NCBI GenBank assembly: GCA_030549335.1 | Contig: CM060184.1 | Location: 41,929,909 to 41,993,908 of the forward strand | Source of the DNA: Pontederia crassipes | Lineage: Eukaryota > Streptophyta > Magnoliopsida > Commelinales > Pontederiaceae | Direction of reading: 5' to 3' | DNA length: 64,000 bases | In this document: piece by piece, positions 1 through 12,900 of the stretch | Numbering within the stretch: position 1 is the first letter of the stretch | Layout: each line of letters opens with the position of its first letter | Position numbers and translations under genes: made by a program | Notes under the pieces: model-generated | What the model was told of the DNA's origin: nothing | The model's input: the letters and a program-made list of their open reading frames with translations, nothing else | Databases searched by the model: none

Positions 1-2210
1 AATTTTTAGGAGGTGTTTTACTTGAGTAAAACATAGATGCAAAATTGAAAAAACTGTGAACTTGCGATTTTTGTTCTTCGGACAAAAAATTAGATTTTGA
101 TTCTTTAATTATTTATTTTTATAAATATTTTATTTGAATCCAAATGGGGGGTAGTTCCTTGTTTAAATAAGCTCAATACCAAGGGCACTTACTTACCTCT
201 ACATTTGGCCGACTTAAGGTCGGTTTCCACAGGCCTTATCTTTACCCTCTACATGTTCTATCACATCTTTTCATCTCCTCACTTGCCCCATCCGAAATTC
301 AAGTGGAAGAGGAGACCATGTTCTATTAGTGAACGTATTTGAAAGAAGAGAAGGAGAATTAGGGTTTTGGCATGTGGTGACTTCATACTTCACATTCTTT
401 TGATTTTAATTTCATACCTTCCTAGTTGGGGTTTCTCTGAACCTTTTCTATCTTATTCACTTTCGGATTTTAGCTAACCATGGGGCAAAGCTCATGTTCT
501 TCATGAGCAAAATTAACCCTAGCCATGTTCAATTGGTTCCCGAATGTCTAGCTACATAATTTCATACCTTTGGATGGTCCAAAAATTATGAAAATTACTC
601 TGATTGATCCTCTCTGAGTCTATTTTCGTTGAGCTTTGGAATCAAGTTAATATGATTTCTGTAGAGAAAGTTATGTTCTTATCTTTAAGGTACTATCACT
701 CTGTCTTCTAAATTTATTACCTGATTTTCTAAATTATGGATCAAATCTAATATGTCATGGAATTATCTGATAATTTAGGGTGTTATAGATATTGAGGTTC
801 GATTTCACTGAAAATTAGAATCACATGAAAATTATATATTTAGAAAAAGTTATAAATATTTTACCGAGCCTCACTTAGTCTGTCAGGATGAAACATAGAG
901 CAGATTGTGCTTTGTATTTGTTAAATTTATTATGATTAGTACAGATACATATAAGTTCAAGGAATTTTATGACTTGCAACTTATGAAGTTTTGTTTATAA
1001 AAATTTAGGTTACCCAAATATGACATGTTTCTTATTTTATATAAATAGTAAAATTAAGGTCACTCGTTCTATTAGAACAACGAAATACTCTGAAAGTTAA
1101 GCTGAATCTTGATTTTCCTGTGAACAAATCACAGTGAAATAAGATTTGAAACTTTTATACATTAAGATATTAGTAAGCAGGAAGTAAGCAAAATTGGAAT
1201 GAATAAATTTTGTTATCAATTCAAGCAGATACGAACTTTCTTTCATTGTATATACAATCTGTCTTAATAGTAGGCTAACTCTTGTGATAAATAGTTACTT
1301 ACGTTATAAGAGTAAATACTCAAAGATCATGGACGTCTTCAATTAATTGTGTTTCATATGTGATAGGCTTCATAGAAGTGATGTGTTTCTTATTATTATT
1401 GTATAGGAGTAGAAGAGTAAAGTAGTGAAAAAGGAAAGGAAATTTTTTTTTGTAGCTCTTATAGGTATGTTGGTTTCTCCTACCCTATGTATTCATCTCT
1501 TTTGAATTTGGTGTGACATTAATTATTATAGTATTGAGTATGTTTCGGATATCTTGTGAATTGATTTAAAGAAATGCAACTATAAAAGTATATATGAATG
1601 ATTGTTTGATTGCACATTTGAAAAAGCATATATGATATGATATGAATAGATTACGAGAGGTGCAATCTTGTTCCGTTTGAAATGATTGATCCAGTCATAG
1701 TACAATTGCAAAGCATATGTGGTATGTTAAGGATTGATTTAATAAAATGCAATCCTATTCCACTTGAATTAGTGTTCGACATGATTCATCTTTTGATATT
1801 TGAGTTACAAGATATGGTTAATCTTTTGATCTTTGATATAAAATTTTTATATGATGAATCATGCATCTGCATCTGCATATGTGATGGTTGGAGCTAAGTG
1901 CTACATCGCTGATCACGATGGAAGTCACTTCTAGAGTCCAATCCATCATTATGTTTCCCAATAATAGGATGAGATAGGCTGGAGCTAAGTGCCACATCGT
2001 GAGTAGTCGCGATGGAGGCCACCTCTAGAATTCGTAGGGGCCACCTCTAGAGTCCACCTATCGCTATATGATTTGTTTCCCGAAAAGGATGAGGTAGAAT
2101 GGAGCTAAGTACTACATCACTAATCACGATGGAAGCCACCTCTAGAGTCCACCTACCAACCACTGGCCAGTTGGTGATCCGTGCATTCATATGAGAGTGT
2201 TGTATTTACA
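1..2210 (+). repeat. Probable LTR remnant of a plus-strand retrotransposon
   Basis: AT-rich DNA without a credible gene. Its right end, TTACA at 2206-2210, lies six bases before an initiator-Met-type primer-binding site, the usual arrangement at the 3' end of a 5' LTR. The left end was not found and may lie outside the window. The right part carries degenerate tandem units. Together these suggest a Tekay/Del-like or Copia LTR, but no matching second LTR or linked gag-pol is visible, so the family is an inference. Confidence 0.4.
1887..2160 (+). repeat. Three degenerate tandem units of roughly 90-120 bp
   Basis: GGAGCTAAGTGCTACATCG-like units begin near 1890, 1981 and 2101. Each is followed by a CACGATGGAAGCCACCTCTA-like segment and, after the first two, by TTTCCC..AGGATGAG. 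The second unit has an internal duplication of the GGCCACCTCTAGA part. They form the 3' part of the putative LTR remnant. Confidence 0.75.
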
Positions 2211-2216
2211 TATATA

Positions 2217-2229
2217 TGGTATCAGAGCC
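2217..2229 (+). promoter_or_regulatory. Primer-binding-site-like motif (initiator Met tRNA)
   Basis: TGGTATCAGAGCC is the standard plant LTR-retrotransposon primer-binding site, complementary to the 3' end of initiator methionine tRNA. It lies six bases after a TTACA terminus. About 240 bp of putative internal leader follows, with an AAAGCGGACAATAT motif near 2430-2445 that I recall from other plant LTR ends, and then a second TATTACA at 2460-2466. No gag follows, so the element is a fragment. Confidence 0.55.
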
Positions 2230-2469
2230 ACTCCACGTGAGCCTCTATGCATAGTGGGGTACGATCACTCAACGAGGACGCTAAATCCCCTAAGGGGGGA
2301 AGGATGCATGGGGCATGCCTTGGATTAGTCCCACATGCATAGATCATGAGAGAGATGCTGGATATATATGAGAGAATGACCTTGACTTGGTAGGACGCAT
2401 TTTAGTAAAATCGTGCAGACTTAGGTCCAAAGCGGACAATATCCTTTGCAAGTGCAAGGGTATTACATG

Positions 2470-2720
2470 TGGAGCCGGCTAAAAGGGCCGCCGACGATAG
2501 CCCCTATGCCGGCGAGAACGCAGAGGGGGACGGAGGGCCCCTTCATTCTCCCTCACCATGCGTGAGGGAGAATGAGGGGGGCGGTCTGCGTTCTCACCGA
2601 CGCGGGCGAGAATCACACTCCCTCACCGCGAGTGGAAGAAGAGGGGGGCCGGTGTGCCCCCCTTTTTTCTTCCTCACGCACAGCGAGGAAGAAGAGGGGG
2701 GCAGGCGAGTCCCCTTGCGC
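2470..2720. repeat. GC-rich patch with strong inverted repeats
   Basis: A GC-rich island in AT-rich surroundings. CATTCTCCCTCAC (2544-2556) pairs perfectly with 2562-2574 across a five-base loop, and the stem extends outward through CCCC/GGGG. A second hairpin pairs 2656-2675 with 2684-2701; a further GGAAGAAGAGGGGGG copy at 2634-2648 could pair with the same arm. Overlapping open frames (2469-2783) have repeat-driven composition and no recognisable domain, so I do not call a gene. Confidence 0.7.
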
Positions 2721-3176
2721 GAGTTCGCCCCGTCGACGACATATGTTCTTACAAGATTATGCCACAAAGGACGAATAATTTAGTACTCCGCAAGATTATG
2801 CAGTGCGGAGCAACTGCATATGTTCTTTAGGATGGCACCGAGCAGCTGCAAGCTTAAGTTGAGCGACATCAGCGCCGTGACACGAGTGCTTGGGACTCAA
2901 CCCTACTGCCAATTAAACGATCCAGCATTAGTTATTGTGCTTATCCATTTTAATAGGAATTGAATTATGGCTAGAATGTTATATGTGTTATTGTTGTGAT
3001 TTTAATCAATTTACAAAATATAGCATAATTCAAAATGTGTAAAAAACATCATCAACCATGGATGAATTCTAATTAGATTTGTTTGATGATTCAAATGGTA
3101 AAGATGCCTCATGTACTCTGCTATATGGTAGACTTAGTTTCTTTCTTGCTCTGGATATTTAGATTTTGAAAACTTA
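2721..3176. other. Intergenic, nothing recognised
   Basis: AT-rich non-coding sequence between the GC-rich patch and the putative MITE. No gene, RNA or clear repeat was seen. Confidence 0.5.
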
Positions 3177-3705
3177 GTGCCGTTTAGCACGAGATAATCT
3201 GGATAGATGACTAGTTATTTTATTTAAAATTTTCAAGGCCCACCATATTATCTCAATTTGATTGTGACTGTTTATCAGTAATTTTAATTACTCTAGTAAT
3301 TCAGATAGCATGAATGGGAGGTGACTTTCCAAATTACTAGTTGATTGATTTGAATTTTGACAAAAAAATCATTCAAATTTTTTAAACTTTAAATATATTA
3401 TTAACAAAATAAATATCATTCAACTTCTTCTTTTTAAAATCTTTTTAATCTTAATTTTGTCACATATTACTTTTAGTTATATTTACTCTTCTATTTTATG
3501 CTTTGTTTATTTATAACACTTTATGATGAAAATCTCAAATAATTTTAAGGGCATTATGGTAATTTGATCTATAAATATTTTAATCATTATTTATTACTTT
3601 CCAAACATTATAATGTAATATTATCGATAATTTAAGTAGTAATGATTTATTTAATCGATAATCTAATTACCAATTAATTAAAATGGTAATGCACCAAATG
3701 GCCCC
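3177..3705. mobile_element. Putative MITE, Tourist/Harbinger-like
   Basis: About 529 bp of AT-rich non-coding DNA flanked by TTA on both sides (3174-3176 and 3706-3708), the target duplication typical of PIF/Harbinger MITEs. The ends form a degenerate terminal inverted repeat: GTGCCGTTTAGCAC on the left matches the reverse complement of the right end at about 9 of 14 positions, both with a GCC-TTT-G core. There is no transposase ORF. The low terminal identity keeps this tentative. Confidence 0.4.
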
Positions 3706-5693
3706 TTAGGGTTTTGTAATGATCTACAAGTTTGTTGACTAGTTCGGATGGTAGGAACTAAGGTTAAGACATTTGAACTTATCAATCAAGAAACCTTAGT
3801 ATTTTTTGGCATACGAACATAATGACTTGGATATATGAACAACATTATGAACTCTAAAGGATCGGATGATAGTTCAACCAATCTGACGTTCGAAAGGTTG
3901 AGACATGAAATTCTAATAGTTTATTATCGAACATATGATCTTGAACTTTCCCTCATCTGAAATTATTTTAGGGAACACATAATCCTTGCTCCCTGTTTAA
4001 TTGATTCATGGTCTGTATGACTATAAAGAGTGAACTTTGTATATCATAATTAATCAATTCCATATTTTTTTTCTTATCGAACTAATTGGATTAGTCCTTT
4101 CTCTCACTTGACATGATCATATACCTATACATAGGGGAACTAAAAATCAAGATGTTAAATGGAGGGACCAGTATCAGCTTAAAAAAACATATGTAACCAC
4201 TACTCTTATTATGCAGGGTTGGGGCACCCAAAATAATCAAAAGAATTCTTCCATTGGCATACCACAAAACTGAAGAGTTCTTCCAAATTAAAAAAATAAA
4301 AGAAAAAATGAACGAAATGATTAATAGAAAAGTTGAAAGAGACGGATGCAAAGAAATAATAAGTGAAGTTGAAGGAATAACTTTCATTATTACTACTATC
4401 AAAGAGTGAACAATGATAGATGACCATTGCTATGAAATAAAGAATACTAAATTATTGAACATAAAGAATACTGCTCTGTTGATCATTGTTGTCGAAGCAA
4501 GAAAATTTGCACATAAGTATTGTCATTGAAATGATATTAAAGATTTATCAAGTATTGATTCAATAGCTATTGAATGATTAATTATGATTTCATTGATAAT
4601 GATGACCCATCATTTGTGCTTTATCTATTTATATGACTATGACTTGTGATTATACTACTTGTCGAATTGATTCTTACGTTAATATGTTGATTAGAACACG
4701 GACGTACAACTATTGCTATTAAAAAATGATATTAAAGTTCACCGCATATCGTTTCATGATCACTCCCATGTTTCTATTCTAAAATGAATTATGAAGGCAT
4801 ATTATTACTAGGTCATGAATTGTCCCTTTGTTCATTGTATTTTTATTATATGGTCATGATGATTAATGACTATGTTATGCAAGTATTAATGCTCAAAAGA
4901 AATCTTATTTTAGGACTTTAAAATACACTATTGTCATTTTATTTTATCTTATAAAGATAAATATGTTCAACACTTTCAGCACTTATCATATGACAATAAT
5001 ATATTTTGAAGTGAAAATATTAGTGCCCAATAATGAATTGCATCTTAAAATCGAACTTTGAAGGTACATAATGTCTTGTAATGTTGATTGCAAGACAAGA
5101 CAGCAGTTTCATGTCACCTTATGTTATGCATTTTAGAATATTGAGTTGAATTAGAGTTTCAAGCTTGGATGTTATATGCATTTGTTACATACTTCACATG
5201 ATGATCACATGACTATCGAGCTTTGGCACTCATATTACTAATTATTTCAATTACAATTTAGTATTATTATTACTTCTTCATTGATGTGTCACCCTTGTAA
5301 ACCTTTTTGTCTAGTAAAAAGATAAAAATGTACCATGAAAGAGGGTCGAAGTTGACAATATTATAATATGTTTTGATATTTTTCATTCTATCTCAACCCA
5401 AAATACGCTAAAATCAAATAATAAAATTGGTACACAAGGGGGGAAAAATCATGACTAAAAAAAAAAAAGTTAAGGTATCTTCATTGAGATATACATTAGA
5501 AACACAAATTGTTACAAGGAGTTTGACTGAGCGAGGGATATTTGAACTTTTTTTTTTTATTTTATTTTCTTTCAGTTAGCTTGGCACGTCTCATGATTTT
5601 CTGCAATTTGCATATAGAAGGAAAAATGGAACTTGAATTATTAGCCTTTTGACCTTTACTCGTCAGAATTGAGGGCTTGATTAAGAGCTAGTG

Positions 5694-5700
<7 letters not shown>

Positions 5701-5731
<31 letters not shown>
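5701..5731. repeat. (TA)n microsatellite
   Basis: Uninterrupted TA dinucleotide run of about 31 bp. Confidence 0.9.
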
Positions 5732-5734
<3 letters not shown>

Positions 5735-6547
5735 GCAGATAAGGATTGGGTTAGAATACATTTTTTTAATTAGTACATATTTTATTAGTAGCATTGATGA
5801 TGAGTGTGAAGAGGAGCGCGCGTTCCTCGCATCGGGGCGTACATGAGTTGAATTTTTGTGCATGCTTTGTGAGATCAGCTGCCATCTGCTAGTCCTACTC
5901 CTATCAATTTGGAATTGATCAACCAACCAAATGCATTTATTATTTCTCCAATTTTCTTTTTTTTAAAGAAACAAAGTTATCTATTGATTGTTATTTCTCC
6001 AATAATTTATGTTGATGCACCTCTAATACAAATGTGTCAATATTAATACAATGTTGACCAAGGCTTATATATATATAGAAGATAGATAGGTCCTTTCTTT
6101 TATCGAAAAGGCAAGTGGACGGCGTGAATCCATGACTCGTGTACAGTTTGCCTTCTAGAAGTTTGATTTGTTTTTTTAAGAAGAAAAGCATATTCCTCCT
6201 CCTATGTATGGGGTTAAGTGTTTTTCTTTTTCCCCTCAAAAAAAAAAAGCAATTAATGTACTACAACTAAATGGAGTTATTGAGACAAAGATCGTACTGA
6301 ACTCAGAATTTACATCTAGTTTAGTTTGAAGCAAAACATGGGGGAAAAGTTGAATTTATAAGTTTCCTTTTAAAAAAAAAAGAAGCAAAGATATTTTAGA
6401 AGCGAAAATTAATAAATTAAACATGGCTAGGAATGCGTTTCGAAAACTGCAATGGAGGTTGTAATGATCTATATATCATATATGTGGGTCAGATCGGACT
6501 AATTTACTGGATATGGAGAGAGAAAGAGACGAACAACAAGGGGGGAC

Positions 6548-6564
6548 AGAGAGAGAGAGAGAGA
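6548..6564. repeat. (GA)n microsatellite
   Basis: Short GA dinucleotide run upstream of the ABCB gene. GA and CT runs are common in plant promoters and 5' leaders. Confidence 0.8.
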
Positions 6565-6675
6565 CAAATACATGTAGATGCGAAAGCAGCAGCAGGCAGC
6601 AAAGACCACGTGGAGGAGGAAGAGAAAAAGAAAAGTTGACAGTTCAAAAAAAAAGAAATGTAGCAGAGGGAGCCC

Positions 6676-6968
6676 GCCGCCACTAAAGTCTCGTTGCGGA
6701 CGTCTATATCTATCTCTCTCTCTCTCTTCCCCCTACCTTTTTTTTATTTATTTGTTTATTTGTTTATCGCCAGTCAGAATTCAACGAAGAACCTTCTACG
6801 GGTCCCGCCTCCGGCACAGTCTCTCTCCTCAAGTTGGCGGGTTGCTGCTGACGACCAACTTCTCGCGATTCCGCTGCGTATGGCCAGTGCTCTTATATTA
6901 ATCCTGGTAAAAAAACAAAGCATGGTGCACATCAGCAGGGAAGGAGGAGAGAGGAGAGAGGGAGAGAC
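6676..6968 (+). promoter_or_regulatory. Putative core promoter and 5' leader of the ABCB gene
   Basis: A CT-rich tract (6711-6728) is followed by mixed-composition DNA, a TATA-like CTTATATTAAT (about 6890-6900) and a purine-rich stretch leading to the start codon. An upstream ATG at 6922 lies 47 nt before the main ATG in another frame; its frame stays open to 7107, overlapping the coding start. Transcription start and any leader intron cannot be fixed from sequence alone. Confidence 0.4.
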
Positions 6969-9900
6969 ATGGGAACCGACGGGGTGGAGGAGAGGTGGAG
7001 AGAGAGGAAGGATGAGGGGAAGGAGGACAAGGAGGAGGAGAAGGACGAGAAGAGGGTGCCCTTCCACAGGCTCTTCGCCTTCGCGGACGGCTTCGACAAG
7101 CTGCTGATGCTGCTGGGCTCGTTGGGCGCCATGGGCAGCGGCGTCTCGATGCCCCTCATGACCTACATCTTTGCCGACCTCATCAACGCTTTCGGCAACA
7201 ACGCCAACACCGCCGACATCGTCCACGCCGTCAGGAAGGTCAGCAGACGTAATCCAACGCAAAGTAACTCTGCTTCATTTTTTTGTTAGGAATTAGAAGA
7301 ACATTAGAAAAAAAAAAGTGAACTGGGCAAGTGGATCGAGAGACGAAATTCTTGTTTAAAGAGGGAAGCAGAAAGCAAGGATGAAGGGGGTAAAGGGGAT
7401 TCTTTTATTGCTGAAGTTAGTGTAGACGTCAACAAACAGAGGTGATTGATCCTTAAGAGTGAGTTAAAATTTTATTTGGTTATTGGGGCACTGCTTTGGT
7501 TTCACCTTTGCATTTTTCGTTAAATTAGCCTTCAGATTTCAAGCAAACATCTACCAGAGCCTTTATTTTTAATAGCTAATTGTACTTGTTAATCACATTG
7601 GAAAGAAAACATGTTATTTAACTACAGATCAACTCTCCTATTGCCGTATTAATGGTTGATATATCAGTTTTCGACTCCCTAAAATGGATTGAGTACTGAA
7701 TTTCTTATAAGATAACAGAGAGAAGGAATGACTTCTTCAGGAAGTTTTAGTTCTGGATCGGAATTGAAAGCAGATCAAGAGATTTGACATACAAATGAAA
7801 ATATCCTGTTCACCTAAATCTTGATTTTGATGCTAATATATAGTTGTCTTAATGGGTTGAAGTGACAAACTGTGGATTCTTTTCAGGTGATCTTGAAGTT
7901 TGTTTATTTAGCAATTGGATCAGGCTTCGCTTCTTTGCTTGGTAAGTGCTTACCCTCTAGAATTTATGCCACTTGCTTGGTATCTTGTTTAGTCCTATGT
8001 AATTTCCTTACTCAAGCCAAGGCTCTGGTTATGGAGTAGAACCTGATTGGTTGATTTGTCTCTTTCTTCCGTTTGTACCTGATAACTTGGAATGTCACTG
8101 CAGCCCAATGTAATATGTAACATGTTTTCGGCAGTGAAACCTCTGGATGAGACATTCTCCCTTCTCTCTTTCTCTCTCACAAAAAAAGAATACCTTTCAT
8201 TGGTGTAGCTTGTGAGCTCCATGACAAACTTAGTTCGGTTTTCTTGTCTACTCTATACAAATTTGGAAATGCAAACGCAATGAGGTTAACAATCATAATG
8301 AGGATAGCCTTATCTTCCCTTTGTCATTTCTATTCTTTACTTTCCAATAAGTTCTGGATGGTACTCTTTCAAAAAAAAAAAAGTGTGAACCTTTTTACCT
8401 GCTTATTGCACACCTTTTTATACTCTTGTAGACATTTCATTCTCATTCACAATTAAAGTTGTTAGGAATTGATAAATAGTAGATTGATTCAAGCAGGCAG
8501 AGTTCCTGAACAGGAAGATCTGAATCGAACCCCAGATGATGTAGCAGGATCCAGCCATTGGTTATGAGAGTCTAGGAATCTTAATTTCCTCTAAATGAGT
8601 AAAAGTTGGTTATTGATTTTTCTTATTTTCCTTTTCTAAGTGAAAGTAGTTCTTCTATACTCGAAAGTGAGATGGTAACCACATCTTCACCAGAATCTCC
8701 ACTATTGTTCGAGGTTTAAGCATTTATACCTTGGATTCCAAATTGAATTAGTCAGGGATACCTAGGTAATACCGAAACGAGTTTTTTAGGAATTGACACT
8801 AACAAAGGAAAATTTGAAATTGTTATACTTCACACTACACATGAAAATTTGTTGATCAATGTGTGATTTGTGGAAAGGGTATCTCCTGCATTCAAAACTA
8901 TTAGAGAATGCTCAAGATTCTCTTTAGGATTAGAAACTTCTGATTCTAGTCACCCAGCAATCCAATACACAGGTCGCGAAATTAAAACTGTAGTAATTAA
9001 GTCAGGAATTAATTTATGGTTTCGTTCAATTTTTTTTATCAAGGTATTTTTATTCATAAACATGAAGATTTCAACTATTCATTACCTAATCTGTCGAATA
9101 TAGAGGTTTCTTGCTGGATGGTGACTGGAGAAAGACAAGCAGCTCGTATACGAGGTCTCTATCTAAAAGCAATACTTAGACAGGATATTGGCTTCTTTGA
9201 CAAGGATACAACAACAGGAGAAGTGGTTGGGAGGATGTCTGGTGACACAGTACTGATTCAGGATGCCACTGGCGAGAAAGTAAGATGCTTCTTTTTGTGA
9301 AACATCTTCATCTTGTATAACATTTTGTGTCAAGAAACATTATTCCTTGAAATTAACATCAGTTGTCATATTGGATGAGAACTTATTGAGTATGATATAA
9401 AACAAATTGGAAACCCCACTCTTGGTCACTTCCAAGGTGATTCTACATGCATCATTTGATCTGTATCTCCAAAGTTTCATATTGAAATGTCATCAAGTAT
9501 GGCAAATTGGATGCTGCGATCTAATGTTGCTTTATACTAAGACATGTTCTCATGTATTGTAGCATTAAATTGATCTTTTCTCTTTCAGTTAAATTTGCAT
9601 TGATTAGTTACTTGAGATAGCATCTTCTGGTGCACTTAACATGCAAACGAGTGACAAGCATCTTAACTGGTTATCATAACCAATTTCAAACAAATGCAGT
9701 GAATTGTCTCATCATCAAATTTTGAATCATGCTTTATACTTGAATTATAAAATTCCTTACTAGTGATAATACTTTCTATTCCAAGCAAAGAACACAACAG
9801 ATGATCTCAAGGTGTTGTTAACTCTTCTTACTTTTTCCTCCATATTTCAGGTTGGAAAGTTCATTCAAGTTAGTTCAACCTTCCTGAGTGGCTTCATCAT

Positions 9901-12900
9901 CTCTTTCACACGGGGATGGCTTCTTTCACTTGTCATGTTGTCAAGTTTGCCACCAATTATTATGGCTGGCGCATCAGTGGCATGGATAATCACAGAGTTG
10001 GCCAGTCGTGGGCAACTGGCATATTCTGAAGCTGGAAATGTTGTCGAACAGACTATTGGTTCAATCAGAACAGTTAGTATGCAAATTTCAGGAAATTAAT
10101 ATGATCTACATTGTTTTCTCAATTATAACTTGCTTCTTTTCTTGTGCTCAAGGTTGCCTCTTTTACCGGAGAAAAACGAGCAATTAATCTGTACAACAAG
10201 TTTATAAAGGCTGCATATAAATCTTCTGTCAAAGAAGGGGTTGCTACTGGCTTTGGCCTGGGTAGTGTTCAACTTGTACTCTTCTGCAGCTATGGCCTGG
10301 CTGTATGGTATGGTTCGAAGTTGATAATAGATAAAGGGTATAGTGGGGGAGACGTGGTCAATGTGATGTTTGCAATCATGATCGGTGGAATGTAAGTCAA
10401 GTTCTATATTTGGAAGATCAAATTAAAAACAGGAGAAAATTAATATCCTTAATTCTGTTGGTGATTACTTCCATATTTTTTTTATTTTTTTTCCTTTTCT
10501 GTAATAAGTTTAATTGTGGTTGTTATAGGTCTCTAGGTCAGGCAGCTCCTTGCCTAACTGCATTTGCAGCAGGTAGGGCTGCAGCTTACAGAATGTTTGA
10601 GACAATCAAAAGGCAGCCGGTGATCGATGCGACCGATACAACGGGGGTCATCTTGGAAGATGTCAAAGGTGAAGTGGAGCTAAAAGATGTTCACTTCAGC
10701 TATCCAGCAAGGCCTGAACATCAGATATTTGATGGATTCTCATTGCATGTCTCGAGTGGCACAACTATGGCTATAGTTGGAGAGAGTGGCTGTGGGAAGT
10801 CTACCATAATCAATCTAGTGGAGAGATTTTATGATCCCCAGGCTGGAGAAGTACTCATTGATGGTGTCAATCTGAAAACTTTGAGACTTAGTCATATACG
10901 AGAGAAAATTGGGCTAGTCAGCCAAGAGCCAGTTTTGTTCAGCACCACTATCAGAGAAAACATCGCGTATGGAAAAGAAAATGCATCGGATGAAGATATC
11001 AGGAGGGCAATTGACCTTGCTAATGCTGCAAAGTTCATTGACAAGTTGCCCAATGTACTGATACAAAAGTTGCAGTTGCTCTTTTATTTTCTGAATAAGC
11101 TGTGTTAAGTCATGTGATCATCATTTCTTCAGAATTGAATCTAACTAACATTTTGTATACAGGGCTTGGAAACTACAGTTGGTGAACATGGAACCCAGCT
11201 CTCTGGAGGACAGAAACAGAGGATTGCAATAGCCAGAGCAATAATAAAGAATCCAAAGATCTTGCTACTGGATGAAGCGACAAGTGCGCTTGATGCGGAA
11301 TCTGAACGAATAGTTCAAGAGGCACTAAGTAGAATTATGCAAGAGAGGACCACCATTGTGGTTGCACATCGTTTGAGCACAATTAAGAATTCTGATACAA
11401 TCTCTGTGATGCATGCTGGCAAAATCGTAGAACAAGGTTCATTTGTTTTACATTCTTTTCCCTTTTGATTCCAAAGTTTGGAAACAATTATGTTCTAAAT
11501 ACTTGTCGGAATGTTCCAAACAGGTTGTCACTCAGATCTAATTATGAACCCGGAGGGTCCTTATTCCCAACTTATACGCCTGCAAGAGAATCGCCGAGAA
11601 CATGTACAAGCAGAAGAAGAAGAAGCACATTCTATTGGCATCGAAAGAATTAGTTTACATAGTGATGTTGCGAAGTCTTTGAGCAAATCTGGTCGCAATT
11701 CATCTTTGAAAAGATCTATCAGTAAGGGCTCTTCATTTGGTGGAAGTGGTAGGCATTCTTTCACAAAAGTACTTGGTCTGGCAAACCCTTTTGAGATCCA
11801 GGAGATCACTTCTAGTCCAGTTGAACAAGAAAAAGGTGACGCCAATGGTGGCGAAGTTGACAAAGAAGTCCCGATTAGTCGACTCTTTTATCTCAACAAG
11901 CCCGAATTACCAGCTCTTCTATTGGGGACCATTGCGGCAGCAGTGCATGGGGTTCTTTTCCCAGTGTTTGGATTGCTAATTTCAAGTGCGATAAAGATAT
12001 TCTTCGAGCCATTCCATGAACTAAGAAAAGATGCCAGATTTTGGGCACTGATGTATCTCACCCTGGGGCTTGTTGCCCTTGTTGCGGTACCTTTGCAGTA
12101 CTATTTTTTTGGGATGGCCGGAGGCAAGCTAGTGGAGAGAATCCGGTCCTTGACATTTGCCAAAGTGGTCCATCGAGAAATAAGCTGGTTTGATGAGCCT
12201 GCAAATTCAAGGTTTGATTTCTCAACCTACTTCAATTTTGCAAGCTATTCAACAGTCTTTTTCCTTGATTTCATTATGATTTTTTTGTTCTTTTTATTTC
12301 TCACGTCAGCGGTGCAATTGGTGCAAGGCTTTCAGTAGACGCTTCAAATATTCGAAGCCTTGTTGGAGATAACTTAGCTTTAAATGTTCAGAACGTGGCG
12401 ACGTTTCTTACAGGATTTCTCATTGCAATTATTTCAAATTGGAGACTGACGCTTGTGATTATAGTGGTGATACCACTGGTCGGGCTTCAGGGTTATGCAC
12501 AGATGAGGTTCTTTAAAGGGTTATCGGACGCCAAGGTAACCGATTTTTCAGAATATTTCATATAGATGCTCATTACATGAATATGTTTTGGTTTGACCAA
12601 AAAAAAAAAAAAAGAAAAAAAATAAACCTTGATGGATTTGGCATTCTAGGCAATGTACGAACAAGCTAGTCAAGTGGCCAATGATGCTGTGAGCAATATC
12701 CGGACTGTTGCATCCTTTTGCGCAGAGAAAAGAATAATGGATACATACGAGATGAAATGCCAGGCTCCGAAAAGGACTGGTATTATACAAGGAATTGTAA
12801 GTGGCGTGGGTTTCGGCTTCTCATTCTTTCTCCTCTACTCCACTTATGCTCTCTGTTTCTATGTTGGAGCTCGTTTCATACAAGATGGAAAGGCCACCTT

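Larger units (their letters stand above)
3709..6675. other. Intergenic region upstream of the ABCB gene
   Basis: About 3 kb of AT-rich DNA. Open frames are short and lack recognisable domains. It contains a TA microsatellite (5701-5731), several A/T homopolymers, a short GC-rich patch near 5812-5845 and a GA run (6548-6564). Distal promoter elements of the transporter probably lie here, but none can be named with confidence. Confidence 0.6.

Noticed and set aside
1682-1897. 71-codon frame in the left LTR remnant
   Set aside because: AT-rich low-complexity translation inside repeat-derived DNA.
2469-2783. Open frames of 104 and 68 codons as a small gene
   Set aside because: They lie in a GC-rich inverted-repeat patch, the protein is low-complexity Gly/Arg/Glu, and no domain is recognisable.
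4091-4427. Minus-strand frames of 103 and 72 codons
   Set aside because: Hydrophobic Phe/Ile/Ser-rich translations of AT-rich intergenic DNA with no homology or promoter context.
6774-7262. Minus-strand 162-codon frame over ABCB exon 1
   Set aside because: Antisense shadow of a GC-rich coding exon.
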